From NCBI GenBank assembly GCA_030522415.1, contig CM060107.1, positions 47,823,807 to 47,887,806 of the forward strand: a DNA stretch of 64,000 bases, in the 5' to 3' direction. Below the pieces are notes generated by a model, which saw only the letters and a program-made list of their open reading frames with translations, had not been told where the DNA came from and ran no database searches. Positions 1-11,546 of this stretch are shown here, in pieces. A program made the position numbers and the translations under genes. Numbering within the stretch: the stretch's first letter is position 1; each line of letters starts with the position of its first letter. This DNA is from Channallabes apus (Eukaryota > Chordata > Actinopteri > Siluriformes > Clariidae).

Positions 1-778
1 TTTCGTTTAAGGTTTAATGCACGTTGCATAGCTGCATTTCGGTTATTGGGCATTTGAACTGACGCTTTCTTAAGTGGGAGGCCGATGTAGAAGTGATTGT
101 CTGTGAACTGCAAGGAGTTATTAACGAGATTTAAGAACTGATAATCCTCTTGTGACATCTCTGCCTTGTCATCGCAATTTCGTTCGGGAAAATCATGGTT
201 ATATTGCTCTATCAGCATTCGTTCTACACTTTCAATGAAGGTTCGGTAAACTGTAATGGTCACTGTTTCGTCGGTTTCTCGGAGAGGCCCGTTCACAGTC
301 CATCCGAGAGCACTCTGCACCGCGTATGGCCCTCCATGCCTGCTATTGATTACTCACCGTGGTTCTAGGAGTTTGTGCTCTTTATTTCCTATGACAATTT
401 CGATTCCAGCGCTAATCTGGGGCAGTTTTACTTCGCTAAGGTATGGCCACTTATCTATGTCATGCTGTTGTGGAATGTTTTCCACTGTAGTTGGGATATT
501 CTTTTGTGTAAAGATGTTGGGAAGTTCAATAAAAGTGTTTTCTTCCAGGCTACTGATCTCCAAATCATTGAGCATGTAGGTTTCTACTAGTTTTGTGGAG
601 TTCATGGTGCTCAGCCGTATCTTAACTCTTCTGCCTTGTACATTTAATTGCCTTGCTAATGACTCTGTACAGAATGTGGCGGAACTGCCTTGGTCTATAA
701 ATGCACTTCTGCGATTTTGTCACCTTTCTTGGACTTTATTTTAACAGGTACAATGCAGGATGCAATTACCTCCAGCCC
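1..778 (-). pseudogene. BEL/Pao retrotransposon protease and start of pol (degenerate)
   Basis: Read on the minus strand from about 778 down to 1, the translation follows the BEL/Pao order. A retropepsin-like segment with an active-site type D-Q-G-S-S lies near 690. It is followed by the region leading to reverse transcriptase (ENIPQQHDIDKWPYL near 470, then GPYAVQSALGW-type sequence near 320). Several breaks are visible: a frameshift around 700, and a TGA at 354-356 after which homology resumes in another frame to the window edge. The reverse transcriptase itself lies outside the window. Function would be polyprotein cleavage and reverse transcription; the copy is dead. Family assignment is from motif order and recall of fish BEL elements. 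Confidence 0.75.
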
Positions 779-904
779 CAGTGAGCGCATTTGATTCGTG
801 ACTCACTGCAGGTGGTGTATTTTTTGTTTCACCTTCAGTTTCATTTTTTGTGGGCGCTTGTGGCTAACTGCGCCGTGTCTTGCACTGCTGTGTGCAGCAT
901 GCTG

Positions 905-1490
905 TCACGTTCTGTTATGATGTGGGACTGTGGGCTTGGTGTTGAGGCATAAATGCAGAGGGGATGCAGTGAAACAGAAAGTCTTTAATGAGAATCAAAC
1001 AAACAAAAAGCAAACATGAACAAAACATGAACTAAGGAAGTTGGCTAAAAACATGGAGCATGCTAACAAACGAAACTCAAAACACAAACACAGACTCGGG
1101 ATTACACGATCTAATACAGTACAGACATGGGGATACAAACTGGACGAGACAAGACATACTAAACAGCCTAGAGGACAAAACACAAGGGACTATACATGCA
1201 AGGGATAAACAAACACAAGACAGGCTTGGCTAGGTCTACCACCTGTTCTGCACATTAGCTGCTAAGCTAGCTCATAGCTAATCAGACTAATGGCTCAACA
1301 GGCCAGTAGCCTGAGACCCAAGGGGATGAACAGACAAGGTACACAGCAGACTAGGTATGAAACAGACTAAGAACTCTAAAAGGTTAGTGGCTAAAGATGT
1401 TAGTACCTAAACAGACTAAGAGCTAATCAGACGATGAGACTAGACATAAACGGAGACTAGACAGGCTAAGATCTAAACACGGTTTAGTGA
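905..1490. repeat. LTR-like interspersed repeat R, copy 1
   Basis: This block closely matches 25385-25853 plus 27184-27300. Both begin near GGGACTGTGGGCTTGGTG and run into many degenerate copies of a CTAAACAGACTAA-like phrase. Here it separates the BEL gag frame from the BEL protease frame, so it is most likely a later insertion into the BEL element. No coding potential is visible. It may be an LTR read in reverse, but I could not define its ends or a target-site duplication. Confidence 0.6.
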
Positions 1491-1520
1491 ATGCGCTGAC
1501 AGGTAATGTACCGGCATTCT

Positions 1521-2546
1521 TCATTGTAACCGTGTTTTTGTGAATTTTACCAACCTGTCTGTCCTCGGTTTCGACACTGACCCTGGGTTTTCCTTGGCCC
1601 CTTTGTTTGGGTCCTTGAAGGGATGTGTGACTGTGTCGCTGGTTGCGGCGTCCAGGTCTGTAGAGTGCGCGCTGCTTAGGTGCGCGTTGCTCGATTCAGT
1701 GACCGCGCTCTCGTTCGCAGGCTGCGCTCGGCTGTTGCATGTTGAGTTGGAAAGGTGAAAGTGCGCGCTGCTCGGGCACGCGCTGCTCGGACGCGCGCTG
1801 CTCGATTCAATGAGTGCGCTCTTGCTCTTGGGCGATCGGCTATCGTATTTGCGATCTTGACGTTGAAGCACTCTTAATTTGGCATCGTGCATAGCGAGCG
1901 CCGTTTTGATTTCCAGCCTTTCTCTTTTTGCCTTTAGTTGTGCCTTTTCAATTTCTAGTCGTGCTTCCTGCATTTCTAACTCCAGACGTTCATCCATGGT
2001 TGCTGCCTTTGCCAGTAGAGCTGCTCTGTCGGCTTCTTCTTTCTTTAGTCGGGCTGAGGATGATGTAGAAGTTACAGACCTTTTGGACGCTGCCGTGATC
2101 TGTGGCACGCTGTCGCCTGGCGAGACATCTTCGCGTGTTTGCGACATCATAGAGTGGCCCTTAGTGTCCTTGGTGTCCGCTATCCAGCGACCCACCTTAG
2201 CTATGAATTCTGTGCGGCCTTGAGCCTCAGGTGCGCCGCAGGCGACCTGATCGCGTTTGTGTTCGTCTCTAGGAGTGTACACTAGCACATCAACGTTACT
2301 TCTCATAAAGTCTTCTCTTAACTTCCCGCATTCGGGTGTGTACTCAGTTTCAACGATGTCTAACTTACATGCATCGTTCATAGGCGTCTTTAATGCAGTA
2401 GACATTGCATTCCGTTGAATTTGCTTGCCTTTTCTTGCTTCCAGCGCCTCGTTGAGGTTCTTTCTGTTCGTCTCGTAGAGCACCGGTAGGCTCTCCAGCC
2501 AAGTGCTGGGAGCGTTGTCCTCGTTATTCGGCGTGGTGAAGTTCAA
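1521..2546 (-). CDS. BEL/Pao retrotransposon gag-like protein
   Basis: This is an uninterrupted 341-codon frame. The N-terminal part has a short acidic/polar stretch. Residues about 155-235 form a charged, Ala/Glu/Lys/Arg-rich helical segment (SSARLKKEEADRAALLAKAA and onward) typical of the coiled coil in fish BEL/Pao gag proteins. The C-terminal 90 residues are Ser/Ala-rich with repeated SSARPSSA and SSAH phrases, low complexity. The gag protein would package element RNA into cytoplasmic particles. It lies 5' of the protease/pol remnant on the same strand, with repeat R between them, and the element's LTR is upstream at 2690-3939. The frame is open, but the element is broken downstream, so it is probably not active. 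Family call is from the coiled-coil pattern and position. Confidence 0.7.
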   Translation of the reverse strand: MNFTTPNNEDNAPSTWLESLPVLYETNRKNLNEALEARKGKQIQRNAMSTALKTPMNDACKLDIVETEYTPECGKLREDFMRSNVDVLVYTPRDEHKRDQVACGAPEAQGRTEFIAKVGRWIADTKDTKGHSMMSQTREDVSPGDSVPQITAASKRSVTSTSSSARLKKEEADRAALLAKAATMDERLELEMQEARLEIEKAQLKAKRERLEIKTALAMHDAKLRVLQRQDRKYDSRSPKSKSALIESSSARPSSACPSSAHFHLSNSTCNSRAQPANESAVTESSNAHLSSAHSTDLDAATSDTVTHPFKDPNKGAKENPGSVSKPRTDRLVKFTKTRLQ

Positions 2547-2689
2547 GGCGCGCTATTCTCTTTTACTTTCTCTTTCAACATTCCCTTGTTTTCGTTCAAA
2601 TAGCGGAAAGCTTTTGACTTTAATGTAGATGCGGTCATATTATTTCACCAGTTTTGACGCGTAGCTCTGGTTTAAAGTTTCACTCACAC

Positions 2690-3939
2690 GACAGAAGTCC
2701 AATCTCTTTGTCTCTTGTAGATTATTTTGTCAGCATCAAAGAATCAACACTTCATACAGTCGTCTTGAGTAAATCCACTGTGGTTACAGACACCAGTTGC
2801 TGCATCTTGTAAATCTCTGACTTTTACAACAACCTTTGCTGTATCTTATAAATTACAGTCTTAGCTTACGTATATAACAACACTCTTGCTGTATACTGTA
2901 TATCTACTTACGGGAGCTTACGGTTACAACAACCTAGTTGTTGTATCTTACATTCCCAGCTTACGGTCAAAAGCTTGTGTTTCCGTAGCCTTCCGCATCT
3001 AAACTGAACTCTCTTTCATACAACAGTCAAACAAATGCATGTAATAGTGGAATGACATCACAGACCAACTTACGATTTTCAAAATGGATGCATAACTGTA
3101 ACATCGGTACCACCACGGTCCGGGGAAATAAGATCTGGGTCTCCGGACTACTGAGCTGACGCTTTGTCCCCACCTAGTGTGTCAACGTTGGTATGTCACC
3201 CTAATCACAAGAGTACCTACAGTACACCTGTGTCCTATCCCCGTGTGTCTCTATTTAAGCCGGTCGAGCCCGTAGCGTCTCGTCCGATCACAGTTGTGTT
3301 TGTGTGTGTGTCACTGTGTGTGTCTCTCTCCCCGCTAAGTGCTCTCGTCTCTCCCGCGCAGCATTAAGCCAGCAGGATCACAGGAAAGGTGAAAAGACTG
3401 AATCTGGGTTTTCGTTTGAATTAAGGAAGCTATCGTGCCCTCCGGGAAGGAGGCACCTGTCGAGCACGGTGGGACGTGCACTTGGAAACCAACCCAGGCA
3501 ATTCGAGGAACTGGCGCGCTGCAGAGTAACGGGGGAGACTGCTGGGGGCAACCCACACGGGGGGGGGGGGGGGGGAGGTGGGCGTGTGGTATGCTTTTGT
3601 TTTGTTTTGTTTAGTTTTGGTCGAATAAAGACATAATAAAATCACTTCTTCAGAAAAAAGGAGAAGACGAGACTTTTGAGTTCCACTGTGGAATTAAATC
3701 AATTGATTAATAAAAAGACGAGTTCTAACGTTCTCCTGCGTCTGCGTCCGCCTTTGCTACACACATCCGAGCAGAAACATGACAATAACTAAGAAATTTA
3801 AAGTTTATGGCTTATGTAACAAACTTAATGCTTAATGCTTTACTAATGAATAGAACAAGGTAGAATAAATGAAATAACAACAAATAAAATAAAATAAACA
3901 CAACAACAAATTCATAACAAGTACGATATGGCTCTTACA
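2690..3939 (-). repeat. BEL/Pao 5' LTR, split by a solo LTR
   Basis: The minus-strand LTR runs from 3939 (TGTAAGAGCCATATCG) through 3785, is interrupted by 3097-3784, and resumes at 3096 down to about 2690, where the element leader begins. The match is the plus-strand sequence at 51892-52380, which is the same LTR without the interruption. The leader (2620-2690) also matches 52380-52440. The outer end at 3939 abuts an L2 LINE in the middle of its reverse-transcriptase sequence, so the BEL element inserted into that LINE. The exact inner LTR end is uncertain by some tens of bases. Confidence 0.75.
3097..3784 (+). mobile_element. Solo LTR (TG...CA, 688 bp) inside the BEL LTR
   Basis: The block begins TGTAACATCGG and ends ACATGACA. 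It is flanked by the 5-bp direct repeat ATAAC at 3092-3096 and 3785-3789. The uninterrupted BEL LTR at 51.9-52.4 kb serves as the empty site. TG...CA ends and a 5-bp duplication indicate an LTR left by recombination of a Gypsy- or retrovirus-type element. A polyadenylation signal AATAAA is at 3624-3629, and a 17-base G run sits at 3559-3575. No internal coding region remains. Confidence 0.8.
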
Positions 3940-4730
3940 CTCACCACCAAGCTGGAGCACCTGGGACTGTTGTGGAAAAATACTCAGAGTCAGGCTTTGC
4001 TTACAGAAGATTACAATCTTTATTATCATGCCATAGGACTCAGCTCATCTATGTGTCAGTGGATCTCCAACTTCCTAACTGGCAGACCACAGGCAGTAAG
4101 GATGGGTGGACATGTCTAATTCTCAGCACTGGAGCCCCCCAGGGTTGTGTTTTGAGCCCCTTGCTGTACTCTTTGTACACCTACGACTGCGTGGCCAGTA
4201 CCAACTCCACCGCCGTTATCAAGGTTGCTGACGACACTGTCGTGGTGGGCCTGATCACGAACAAGGATGAGACGGCCTACCTAGAGAGAAAGGCCAACAC
4301 ATAGAGACTGAAGAGGAGCTTCTTCCCGCAGGCGATACGGTGTCTCAACCACAACACAACACAGGACTAATACCATCTTTTTTACATCCAACATTGCCTG
4401 GGCATTCATGGCCACTATGGACACATTCATGCACTTCGGCATTACATTATATTATATTTTCATTTCTGGACCATTGCACAAGACACTTTAATAAGACACT
4501 ATTTATGCATATTTGCACCCCTCCCCCCTCCCCCAGTCATCTAAATTATTATTATTTTTTTTACAAATTTCAATTTTTTTTCTTATATATTTCAATATTT
4601 TTATTCATATTTATTTCTTATGTAAAAGCTTTTATTTGTTAAGGTCACCAGTGGTCGTATAAGCATTTCACTGCATATCGTACTATGTATGACTGTTTAT
4701 GTGACAAATAAAATTTTTATTTGAACATTA
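3940..4730 (+). pseudogene. L2-clade LINE reverse-transcriptase fragment with 3' tail (unit A)
   Basis: Starts mid-gene at the phrase encoding LTTKLEHLG and continues, with frameshifts, through STGAPQGCVLSPLLYSLYTYD and a VADDTVVVGL segment that matches the YADD-type catalytic box of non-LTR reverse transcriptases (here VADD). A large internal deletion joins this at about 4295 to the C-terminal end, then to a 3' untranslated region ending near 4730 with an AATAAA. The same element is present more fully at 34364-37500 and 54835-56730. The 5' edge was cut by the BEL insertion. Confidence 0.8.
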
Positions 4731-4974
4731 TGACCACCTGCCCAGTATTGACTAGGTCTCCACTTTTGCCACTACAACAATGAGGCACTGTGTATTCTGA
4801 CACCTTTCTATGGGAACCAGCATAAATCTTTTCAGCACTGGATCTTCCACAGGATTGGACTAGAAGAGCCAGCCTTCACTCTTCACGTTCATCGGTGACC
4901 CTTGGTCGCACATGACCATATTGCTAGTTCACCAGTTTTCCTTCCTTGGACCACTTTTGGCAGTCCTGACCAAC
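4731..4974 (+). other. Shared upstream flank of the sulfotransferase unit, part 1
   Basis: Non-coding. Its last 50 bases (GGACCACTTTTGGCAGTCCTG onward) match 37517-37545 and 56737-56765, upstream of copies B and D. In those two copies the sequence continues straight into the part found here at 8353, which shows that 4981-8346 is an insertion. Confidence 0.7.
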
Positions 4975-5477
4975 TGATCAGGGCCCGGTTTCTCGATAAC
5001 GCTCACTATTCGCGCGCTAAGAAGACTCTTAAGATATATCTTACATTAAGTGATAACTTTTCTAAGTGTATTTCTCAAACTGTCTCTTACATCCGACGTT
5101 ACAAGGCGCTGTCTACAGTGACGGTCCTGAATTAGCGGACATCGGTTGCTCAGGAATCGATTTTTGACTCCTTTTGCATTACAGCATTAAGAAAGACGGC
5201 ACTTTCTATGCAAATTAAACATTGCACTAAATTCTTTTAATAGCGTTTCTTTCGACATGGGCTAACTTATCAATAACATGCCATAATAAACAAATATATA
5301 AATTAAATCACCAAACTGTCGCTAATATTTTCATGTAACCTGTTGCGGTGAAACGAACCGGGTATACAATCATAGTTGATTGACAAACAGCTGATAACAC
5401 TCTTCACCAGCTTCAGAAACAATGTGAAGCATTTCAGTTGTTGGGGTTGTATAGGGCACTTATGGAATGAATACGAT

Positions 5478-7006
5478 GAGATGACACAGTGGAGGTTTAA
5501 TACTGTTTTATTTAATACTAATATATACGGTATTATATTGGACTATTGTAATGCCTTACTGTCTGGTTGTTCAGTTAGGTGCATAAACAAGCTTCAGCTA
5601 GTCCAGAATGCAGCAGCGAGAGTCCTCACTAGAACCAGAAGATATGAGCACATCACCCCTATCCTATCTTCACTGCATTGGCTCCCTGTGAAATTTCGCA
5701 TTGATTTTAAAATACTACTCTTGACATATAAGGCATTAAATGGTCTCGCCCCGCAGTATCTGAGCGAACTGCTAGTGTCTTACGATCCGCCACGCCTACT
5801 TCGGTCAAAGGATGCAGGCTGCTTATCAGTACCGCGTATTATGAAAATAATACAGCTGGGGGCAGAGCTTTTTCTTACAAAGCCCCAAAATTATGGAATA
5901 GTCTTCCAAATAGTGTTCGGGACTCAGACACAGTCTCAGTATTTAAGTCTAGGCTCAAAACCTATTTATTTAGCCAAGCATTTTTATAAATAGATTTGCC
6001 ATAAGGTAAAGGAGCAGATCTGGGGGACTCATGGACGTAGAGTATTATGGTGAACTGGTATGTTTAGATGCTGTCTTCCTCAGTCTCATTTGATCACTCA
6101 GGTTTGTTGACGGTGAGGTGATTGTTTGCTTTACATCTCAGGGAGCCCTCATGTTTGTGTTTCCTTCTGGCTCTCCCTTTTAGTTATGCTGTCATAGTTA
6201 GTCCTGCCGGAGTCCCTGCTTGCACTCTACAGTAAATATACATTCACATTAGACATTGTGACTGTGACCATACCTAATTGCAATCTCTCCTCCTCTTCTC
6301 TTCCTCCCCCTCTTTCTCTTTCCTCTCTCCCCCTGTCTCCCCCTTTCACTCTTTCTCTCTCTCTCTCTGTCGAGCTACACATGTGGTTCCTGAGCTGCCA
6401 GTGATCCAGACTCCCTCTGCCCTCCGGACCTGTCTGATCCATCCTGGTGCCCGGTTTCTGGTTGGAGGTCTCATCGCATGGATGCCCCGTGTGTCTCTTT
6501 AGGATGCGCCTGGTGTCTGGGGATGATTCTATCTACTTAGAAGATGGTTCTGGCCTCGACTGGTGTTGTCAGCTGTTTCTCTGAGGACTTGACAATTCGA
6601 TAGTTCAGGACTGGAACTTTCTACAAGTCTATCTGAGTCTCGAATAACTACTGGACTCCATTTTACATCAACTATTATAACATCAATTAACATCAACTAT
6701 TATAGCTGAACCTAACACTTAACACTGTATAAATGCAGATCATTTCCTGCTATCTGTTTCACCCAGATGAGGATGGGTTCCCTGTCGAGTCTGGTTCCTC
6801 TCAAGGTTTCTTCCTATTCCCATCCCAGGGAGTTTTTCCTTGCCACTGTCGCCCTCGGGCTTGCTCACCAGGGAATATCTGAACATTTTGATTCATACAC
6901 ATTCACATTCCATACAACTTAAATAATTCTTTTGATTGTGTAAAGCTGTTTTGAGACAATGTCAATTGTTAAAAACGCTATACAAATAAAACTGAATTGA
7001 ATTGAA
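5478..7006 (+). pseudogene. L2/CR1 LINE, 3' end of reverse-transcriptase ORF and 3' UTR
   Basis: Between 5520 and 5993 the plus strand encodes the C-terminal domain seen in the LINE at 46077-46865 (LDYCNALLSG, NAAARVLTRTRRYEHITPIL, SSLHWLPV). A 3' UTR follows, with the conserved block AGGTTTCTTCCTATTCCCAT near 6810. It ends at 6980-7006 with CTATACAAATAAAA and GAATT repeats. The copy is 5'-truncated, as usual for LINE insertions, and lies wholly inside the 4981-8346 element. The coding part ends in a shifted frame near 5993. Confidence 0.8.
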
Positions 7007-7010
7007 TTAA

Positions 7011-7455
7011 TACCCCTATCTCACCTACTCGGTTTCGCGCAGGGGCCGTAATTGCGGTTCATCATGATTCAGCGCGAGTTTTGGTGCCATGGTTACATTT
7101 CCATTTTACCACGCAAAAAAAATGTAAATGTTTCACATGCGGAAGCTCGCGGACCTTGCAGATCTTTGCAGACCGTTGGGCGGTCACTCGAAGCGGATCA
7201 CGGTGCCTAATACTCCCCCTCTCTCACCTGTGTGGCCTGACTTATCTCCGTGTGCTGCCGCGTTTGCCCGCGACGTTCCTTTAACGTTCCGCAAAGTTCT
7301 TCAAGGTCTGCAAGCTTCCGCGAGGACCAGCAAAAAAATTAAACGTTTAATTTTTCACGCGGAAAGAAACGGAATCACAGTGCAAAAACTCGGGGTGAAT
7401 CACGATGAACCCTACTTACGGCCACAGCGCGAGCCGCGCAGGTGAGATAGGGGTA
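7011..7455. mobile_element. 445-bp MITE with TAA target duplication
   Basis: The termini are TACCCCTATCTCACCT on the left and its exact reverse complement on the right (7440-7455), flanked by TAA at 7008-7010 and 7456-7458. A 3-bp TAA duplication fits the PIF/Harbinger group. The interior is GC-rich and palindromic, with no plausible coding frame. It sits immediately after the GAATT tail of the preceding LINE. Confidence 0.7.
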
Positions 7456-7458
7456 TAA

Positions 7459-8200
7459 CACCGCATCTCATAGCGAGTCAAACCGCATAAGTGAATGGGG
7501 GTATTAAGCAATTACATTCACCAAGAAAAATGAATCGATGCAGGGTTTGAAACTCCCAAGGTTTTTTTCTCATTTAACTAAATCAAATTTCATAAAAATA
7601 AAACGTGTCTAAAGAAAAGTCCATAAAGTTATGGATAATGGCTAATGATCAATGAAACATATTTTAAACAAAAAGCAGAGAGCAGCTGGACATCGGGACG
7701 TAGAGCGTACAGTAAGTACGACGCGTTGGCCTGGCACTCGCAAGTCTGAGCAGGTCAAGAAGCTCCATAATCTGTTGCCTTGGAAGGCAAAACCTTTTTC
7801 TTTTTTTTAAATAACGACCACGGGGAAAATATGAAAAGGGCTGAAGTTTTGTCTAAAGGAAAAATGTACATGACCCACACGGCTCCACGGACCGCGCCGT
7901 CTTCAGTTTAACACAACACCACGCTCTATCGCTGACAAATTGTTTGCCAGTTGTTTTATATTAAAAGTTATTGCCAATTTTAATGCATTAGTCACATTAT
8001 GAAATAGGCTAATTAAAAGTCACTCTGATATCAAATAAAATAAAATTCTTAAACAGGCCTACAGTATATTCCATCATTAATACGACTTTGATAACGTGCC
8101 ATAATGTGCTTCCATACACCGCTGATTTCTAAAGACTGCTGCATAGTGGTGGCGACTAGCGTCTTGAGCTGAAACTACGCTAAGAATGAGTTAAGGTTGG
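7459..8200. other. Interior of the 4981-8346 element, no gene seen
   Basis: AT-rich non-coding DNA with no recognisable protein similarity in any frame and no internal repeat structure that I can define. Confidence 0.5.
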
Positions 8201-8352
8201 TCCAGACCAACCTTACGAACGTGTGACTTACCTAAGAGATACTTAGCATAAGAATGTTTCGGGAAATGCGCCATAATGTTAAGAGAGAGGTTAAGGTACA
8301 ACTTAAGAACTACTTAGCGATAAGAAGCTTTCGAGAAACCGGGCCCTGATCA

Positions 8353-9264
<912 letters not shown>

Positions 9265-9457
9265 GGTATTATATACAATACCGTATAATTAAACTATTTT
9301 ATAAAAGCACTCCTGTTCCACTAGTCTTTCTGGATCTGTTCCACACCCTGCTGCAATTCTCTCTCAGGAATGCGGCGGTTCAAGCAAATCTCACCCTCAC
9401 TTATAATTCAGTTCAGATCTGTTCACAGAGCTCAGAGTCCCTTCCCTACCAGATGAA

Positions 9458-10522
9458 ATGGACAGGTTTAAGATTTTGTCCGCTTTACTTTTAACCATGG
9501 GTGTTTTATCTTGTCTTTTTTTCATTAACAGACAAACAGTGGATGACCAGGAAGAACATCTCTGTCCCAAGACTCATTCGTTCAACCCAGATATTGAACG
9601 ACAGCTGGACCCTGAAGAGAGCGGGAGATGTGAGGGGAAGATTCACACAAACCCGATCCCACTTGAGCTGAAGCTCAGACAGCAAACCAGGAAAGACCAT
9701 CTCCATACCCAGTGCAATGCCATGCAGATCAGGAACAAATGGAATTCAACTGATCAAATTCCCCAGTCAGACTTGAACAACCTGCTTGTCGATGACCGGC
9801 ACGGAATCATCTATTGCTATGTTCCAAAAGGTGGCAGCACTGCATTAAAAAAAATCATGATCGTTCTGAGTGAGAGTCTGAAGGTGTATGGGGTACCTTA
9901 CAGGAACCCTGATGACATCCCCGTTGAAGACGTTCATGGATCCTCTTTACAGCACCTTAAAGAATACCCCAAGGAAGTGATAAAAGAAAAACTTGAGACA
10001 TACAAGAAGTTCATATTTGTGCGAGATCCATTTGTCAGACTGATTTCAGCATACAGAGATAAGATAGAAAGTCCTAATCAACTTTATTATGAAGCAATTG
10101 GGGTGGAAATACTAAGCAAATTCAGAAATGTGTCTAATCCACCAGCATCAGCGGAGGAAGCAAATGCTGCTGGTATCGTTCCTTCTTTCTACAACTTCAT
10201 TGACTATATAATAAACCTTCCATTTCCAGATGACACAGACATTGATGAACACTGGCGAGAAATATTCCAAATGTGCCATCCCTGCTTGATTGATTATGAC
10301 TTTATTGGGAAAATGGAAACCATGGAGGAAGATGTTGCTCACTTACTACGAATGCTTCATGTTGATAACCTTGTCAGCTTTAAAGCCTGGACCATTACAG
10401 CAGAGACAAGTTGGATAAAGAAATGGTATTCGGACATCTCCGACGAATGGAGGAGGAAACTATACAAAATTTATGAGGCAGACTTCAGACTGTTTGGATA
10501 TGAATATCAAGAAAATGTCTAA
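9458..10522 (+). CDS. Carbohydrate sulfotransferase, CHST12-like (copy A)
   Basis: A single-exon 354-residue type II Golgi protein of the HNK1-ST/chondroitin sulfotransferase family (Sulfotransfer_2), which moves sulfate from PAPS to a hydroxyl of a glycan such as chondroitin or dermatan. Residues 5-23 form a signal anchor after a short cytoplasmic tail. The 5'-phosphosulfate loop is PKGGSTALKK at 123-132, where the family norm is close to PKVGCTNWKR, so Val-Gly-Cys has become Gly-Gly-Ser. The 3'-phosphate site is VRDPFVRLISAYRDK at 188-202. PSFYNFIDYI (242-251) and the C-terminal YEADFRLFGY are CHST11/12-type landmarks. Sequons occur at N96 (this copy only) and near N224. The start is fixed by alignment with copies B and D. 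The motif changes leave activity open. CHST12-like is my best family placement; CHST8/9/11-like is possible. Confidence 0.85.
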   Translation: MDRFKILSALLLTMGVLSCLFFINRQTVDDQEEHLCPKTHSFNPDIERQLDPEESGRCEGKIHTNPIPLELKLRQQTRKDHLHTQCNAMQIRNKWNSTDQIPQSDLNNLLVDDRHGIIYCYVPKGGSTALKKIMIVLSESLKVYGVPYRNPDDIPVEDVHGSSLQHLKEYPKEVIKEKLETYKKFIFVRDPFVRLISAYRDKIESPNQLYYEAIGVEILSKFRNVSNPPASAEEANAAGIVPSFYNFIDYIINLPFPDDTDIDEHWREIFQMCHPCLIDYDFIGKMETMEEDVAHLLRMLHVDNLVSFKAWTITAETSWIKKWYSDISDEWRRKLYKIYEADFRLFGYEYQENV

Positions 10523-11331
10523 AATCTCAATCCTAAAAACATCATCTAAATTGTTTGTGTTGTGTAGGATAATTGTTGTGTCTTTGTTCACTTGTTGGGA
10601 AAATCTTGTGTAAGAACTTGGCATTGGTCCACTTAATTGATTTCAGATGCATGTGTGTTATGGTGACAGAAAATATCTGCTCTTGTTCTACACTACAGTC
10701 GATCTACATTTTGAGGCATTTTACAAGTGCCTCTTTTTTGGTTTAACAATTAAAGCTCTCTAATGTTCCTCTTAAAAAAAACATCTTTCCAAGTAGAAAA
10801 TCATTATTATTGAATTATACTACATGAGGTCTTAAACTGCTGGCAGAATGAATTTCATGTTGTACCAGAATTCCTGAATGTTGGAAATGCAAGAGAAAAA
10901 AAGGGGTTTTTGTCTGTTTATTTTTCCCTTTGCATTGTATTTATGTATCACAAGTATTTTCATTAGTAGGACAACCTCAGTATCACCTGTATCATGTGCT
11001 TATGCTTAAATGGTGCCCTCAGTAAGGTCTAAGTACTATCTATAATGCAGGTCATTATCATGCCTAATGCATGCTAATATGTGTGTAAGTCATAGTTTTA
11101 TAAGCTACATTAAACTGCATTTATTCAATATTAACACACTAATGTGTCTAAAGATATGTTTTTGGGAATAATTACGAGTAATGTGATTAATATAAACTTT
11201 TATATTACACCCTATCTGACAAATGAATAAATTATTTGACCATTGTTAGCTTTGATTACAGCCCACAAAGTTTTGGCAATTTCATGTGTAAAAAGTATTC
11301 ATCATTCTCCCAGAAACATTCTCCCACAATT
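10523..11331 (+). other. Shared 3' flank of the sulfotransferase unit (copy A)
   Basis: Non-coding 3' sequence. It contains an ATTAAA near 10749 that could serve as a polyadenylation signal. It is conserved downstream of copies B (41750-42655), C (53778-54550) and D (59160-60004), which shows that the duplicated unit extends well past the coding region. Confidence 0.7.

Positions 11332-11374
<43 letters not shown>
11332..11374. repeat. (GATA)n microsatellite
   Basis: Perfect AGAT/GATA tetranucleotide run. The same microsatellite ends the 3' flank of copies B (42660-42712), C (54551-54610) and D (60005-60022), with differing repeat number. Confidence 0.95.
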
Positions 11375-11494
11375 TAGAGTAGTTCCGATACTATTTTTCC
11401 CCTCCCGATACCGATTCCGATACTTGGGCTCAGGGTATCGGACGATACCGAGTACTGATCCGATACCTGGGTGTGTATCTGTACAGTATATACA

Positions 11495-11546
<52 letters not shown>

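Larger units (their letters stand above)
4981..8346. mobile_element. 3.4-kb terminal-inverted-repeat element with TGATCA target duplication
   Basis: The left end GGGCCCGGTTTCTCGATAAC and the right end (reverse complement GGGCCCGGTTTCTCGAAAGC) share 16 bases. Subterminal sequences rich in TTAAG/TAAGA phrases also resemble each other. The direct repeat TGATCA flanks both ends (4975-4980 and 8347-8352). Units B and D carry the empty site at 37545-37560 and 56765-56780. No transposase frame of its own is visible, so it is a non-autonomous DNA transposon. It has itself captured a LINE 3' end (about 5478-7006) and a MITE (7011-7455). The superfamily is not assigned; a 6-bp duplication is unusual, and a 4-bp GATC duplication is an alternative reading. 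Confidence 0.7.

Noticed and set aside
256..579. Plus-strand open frames over the BEL pol remnant
   Set aside because: They are antisense to the better-supported minus-strand BEL reading and have no recognisable similarity.
6227..6502. Low-complexity frames on both strands
   Set aside because: Driven by a CT-rich tract in the LINE 3' UTR.
9506..10342. Minus-strand frames inside copy A (and equivalents in B, C and D)
   Set aside because: They are shadows of the sulfotransferase reading; the conservation follows the plus-strand protein.
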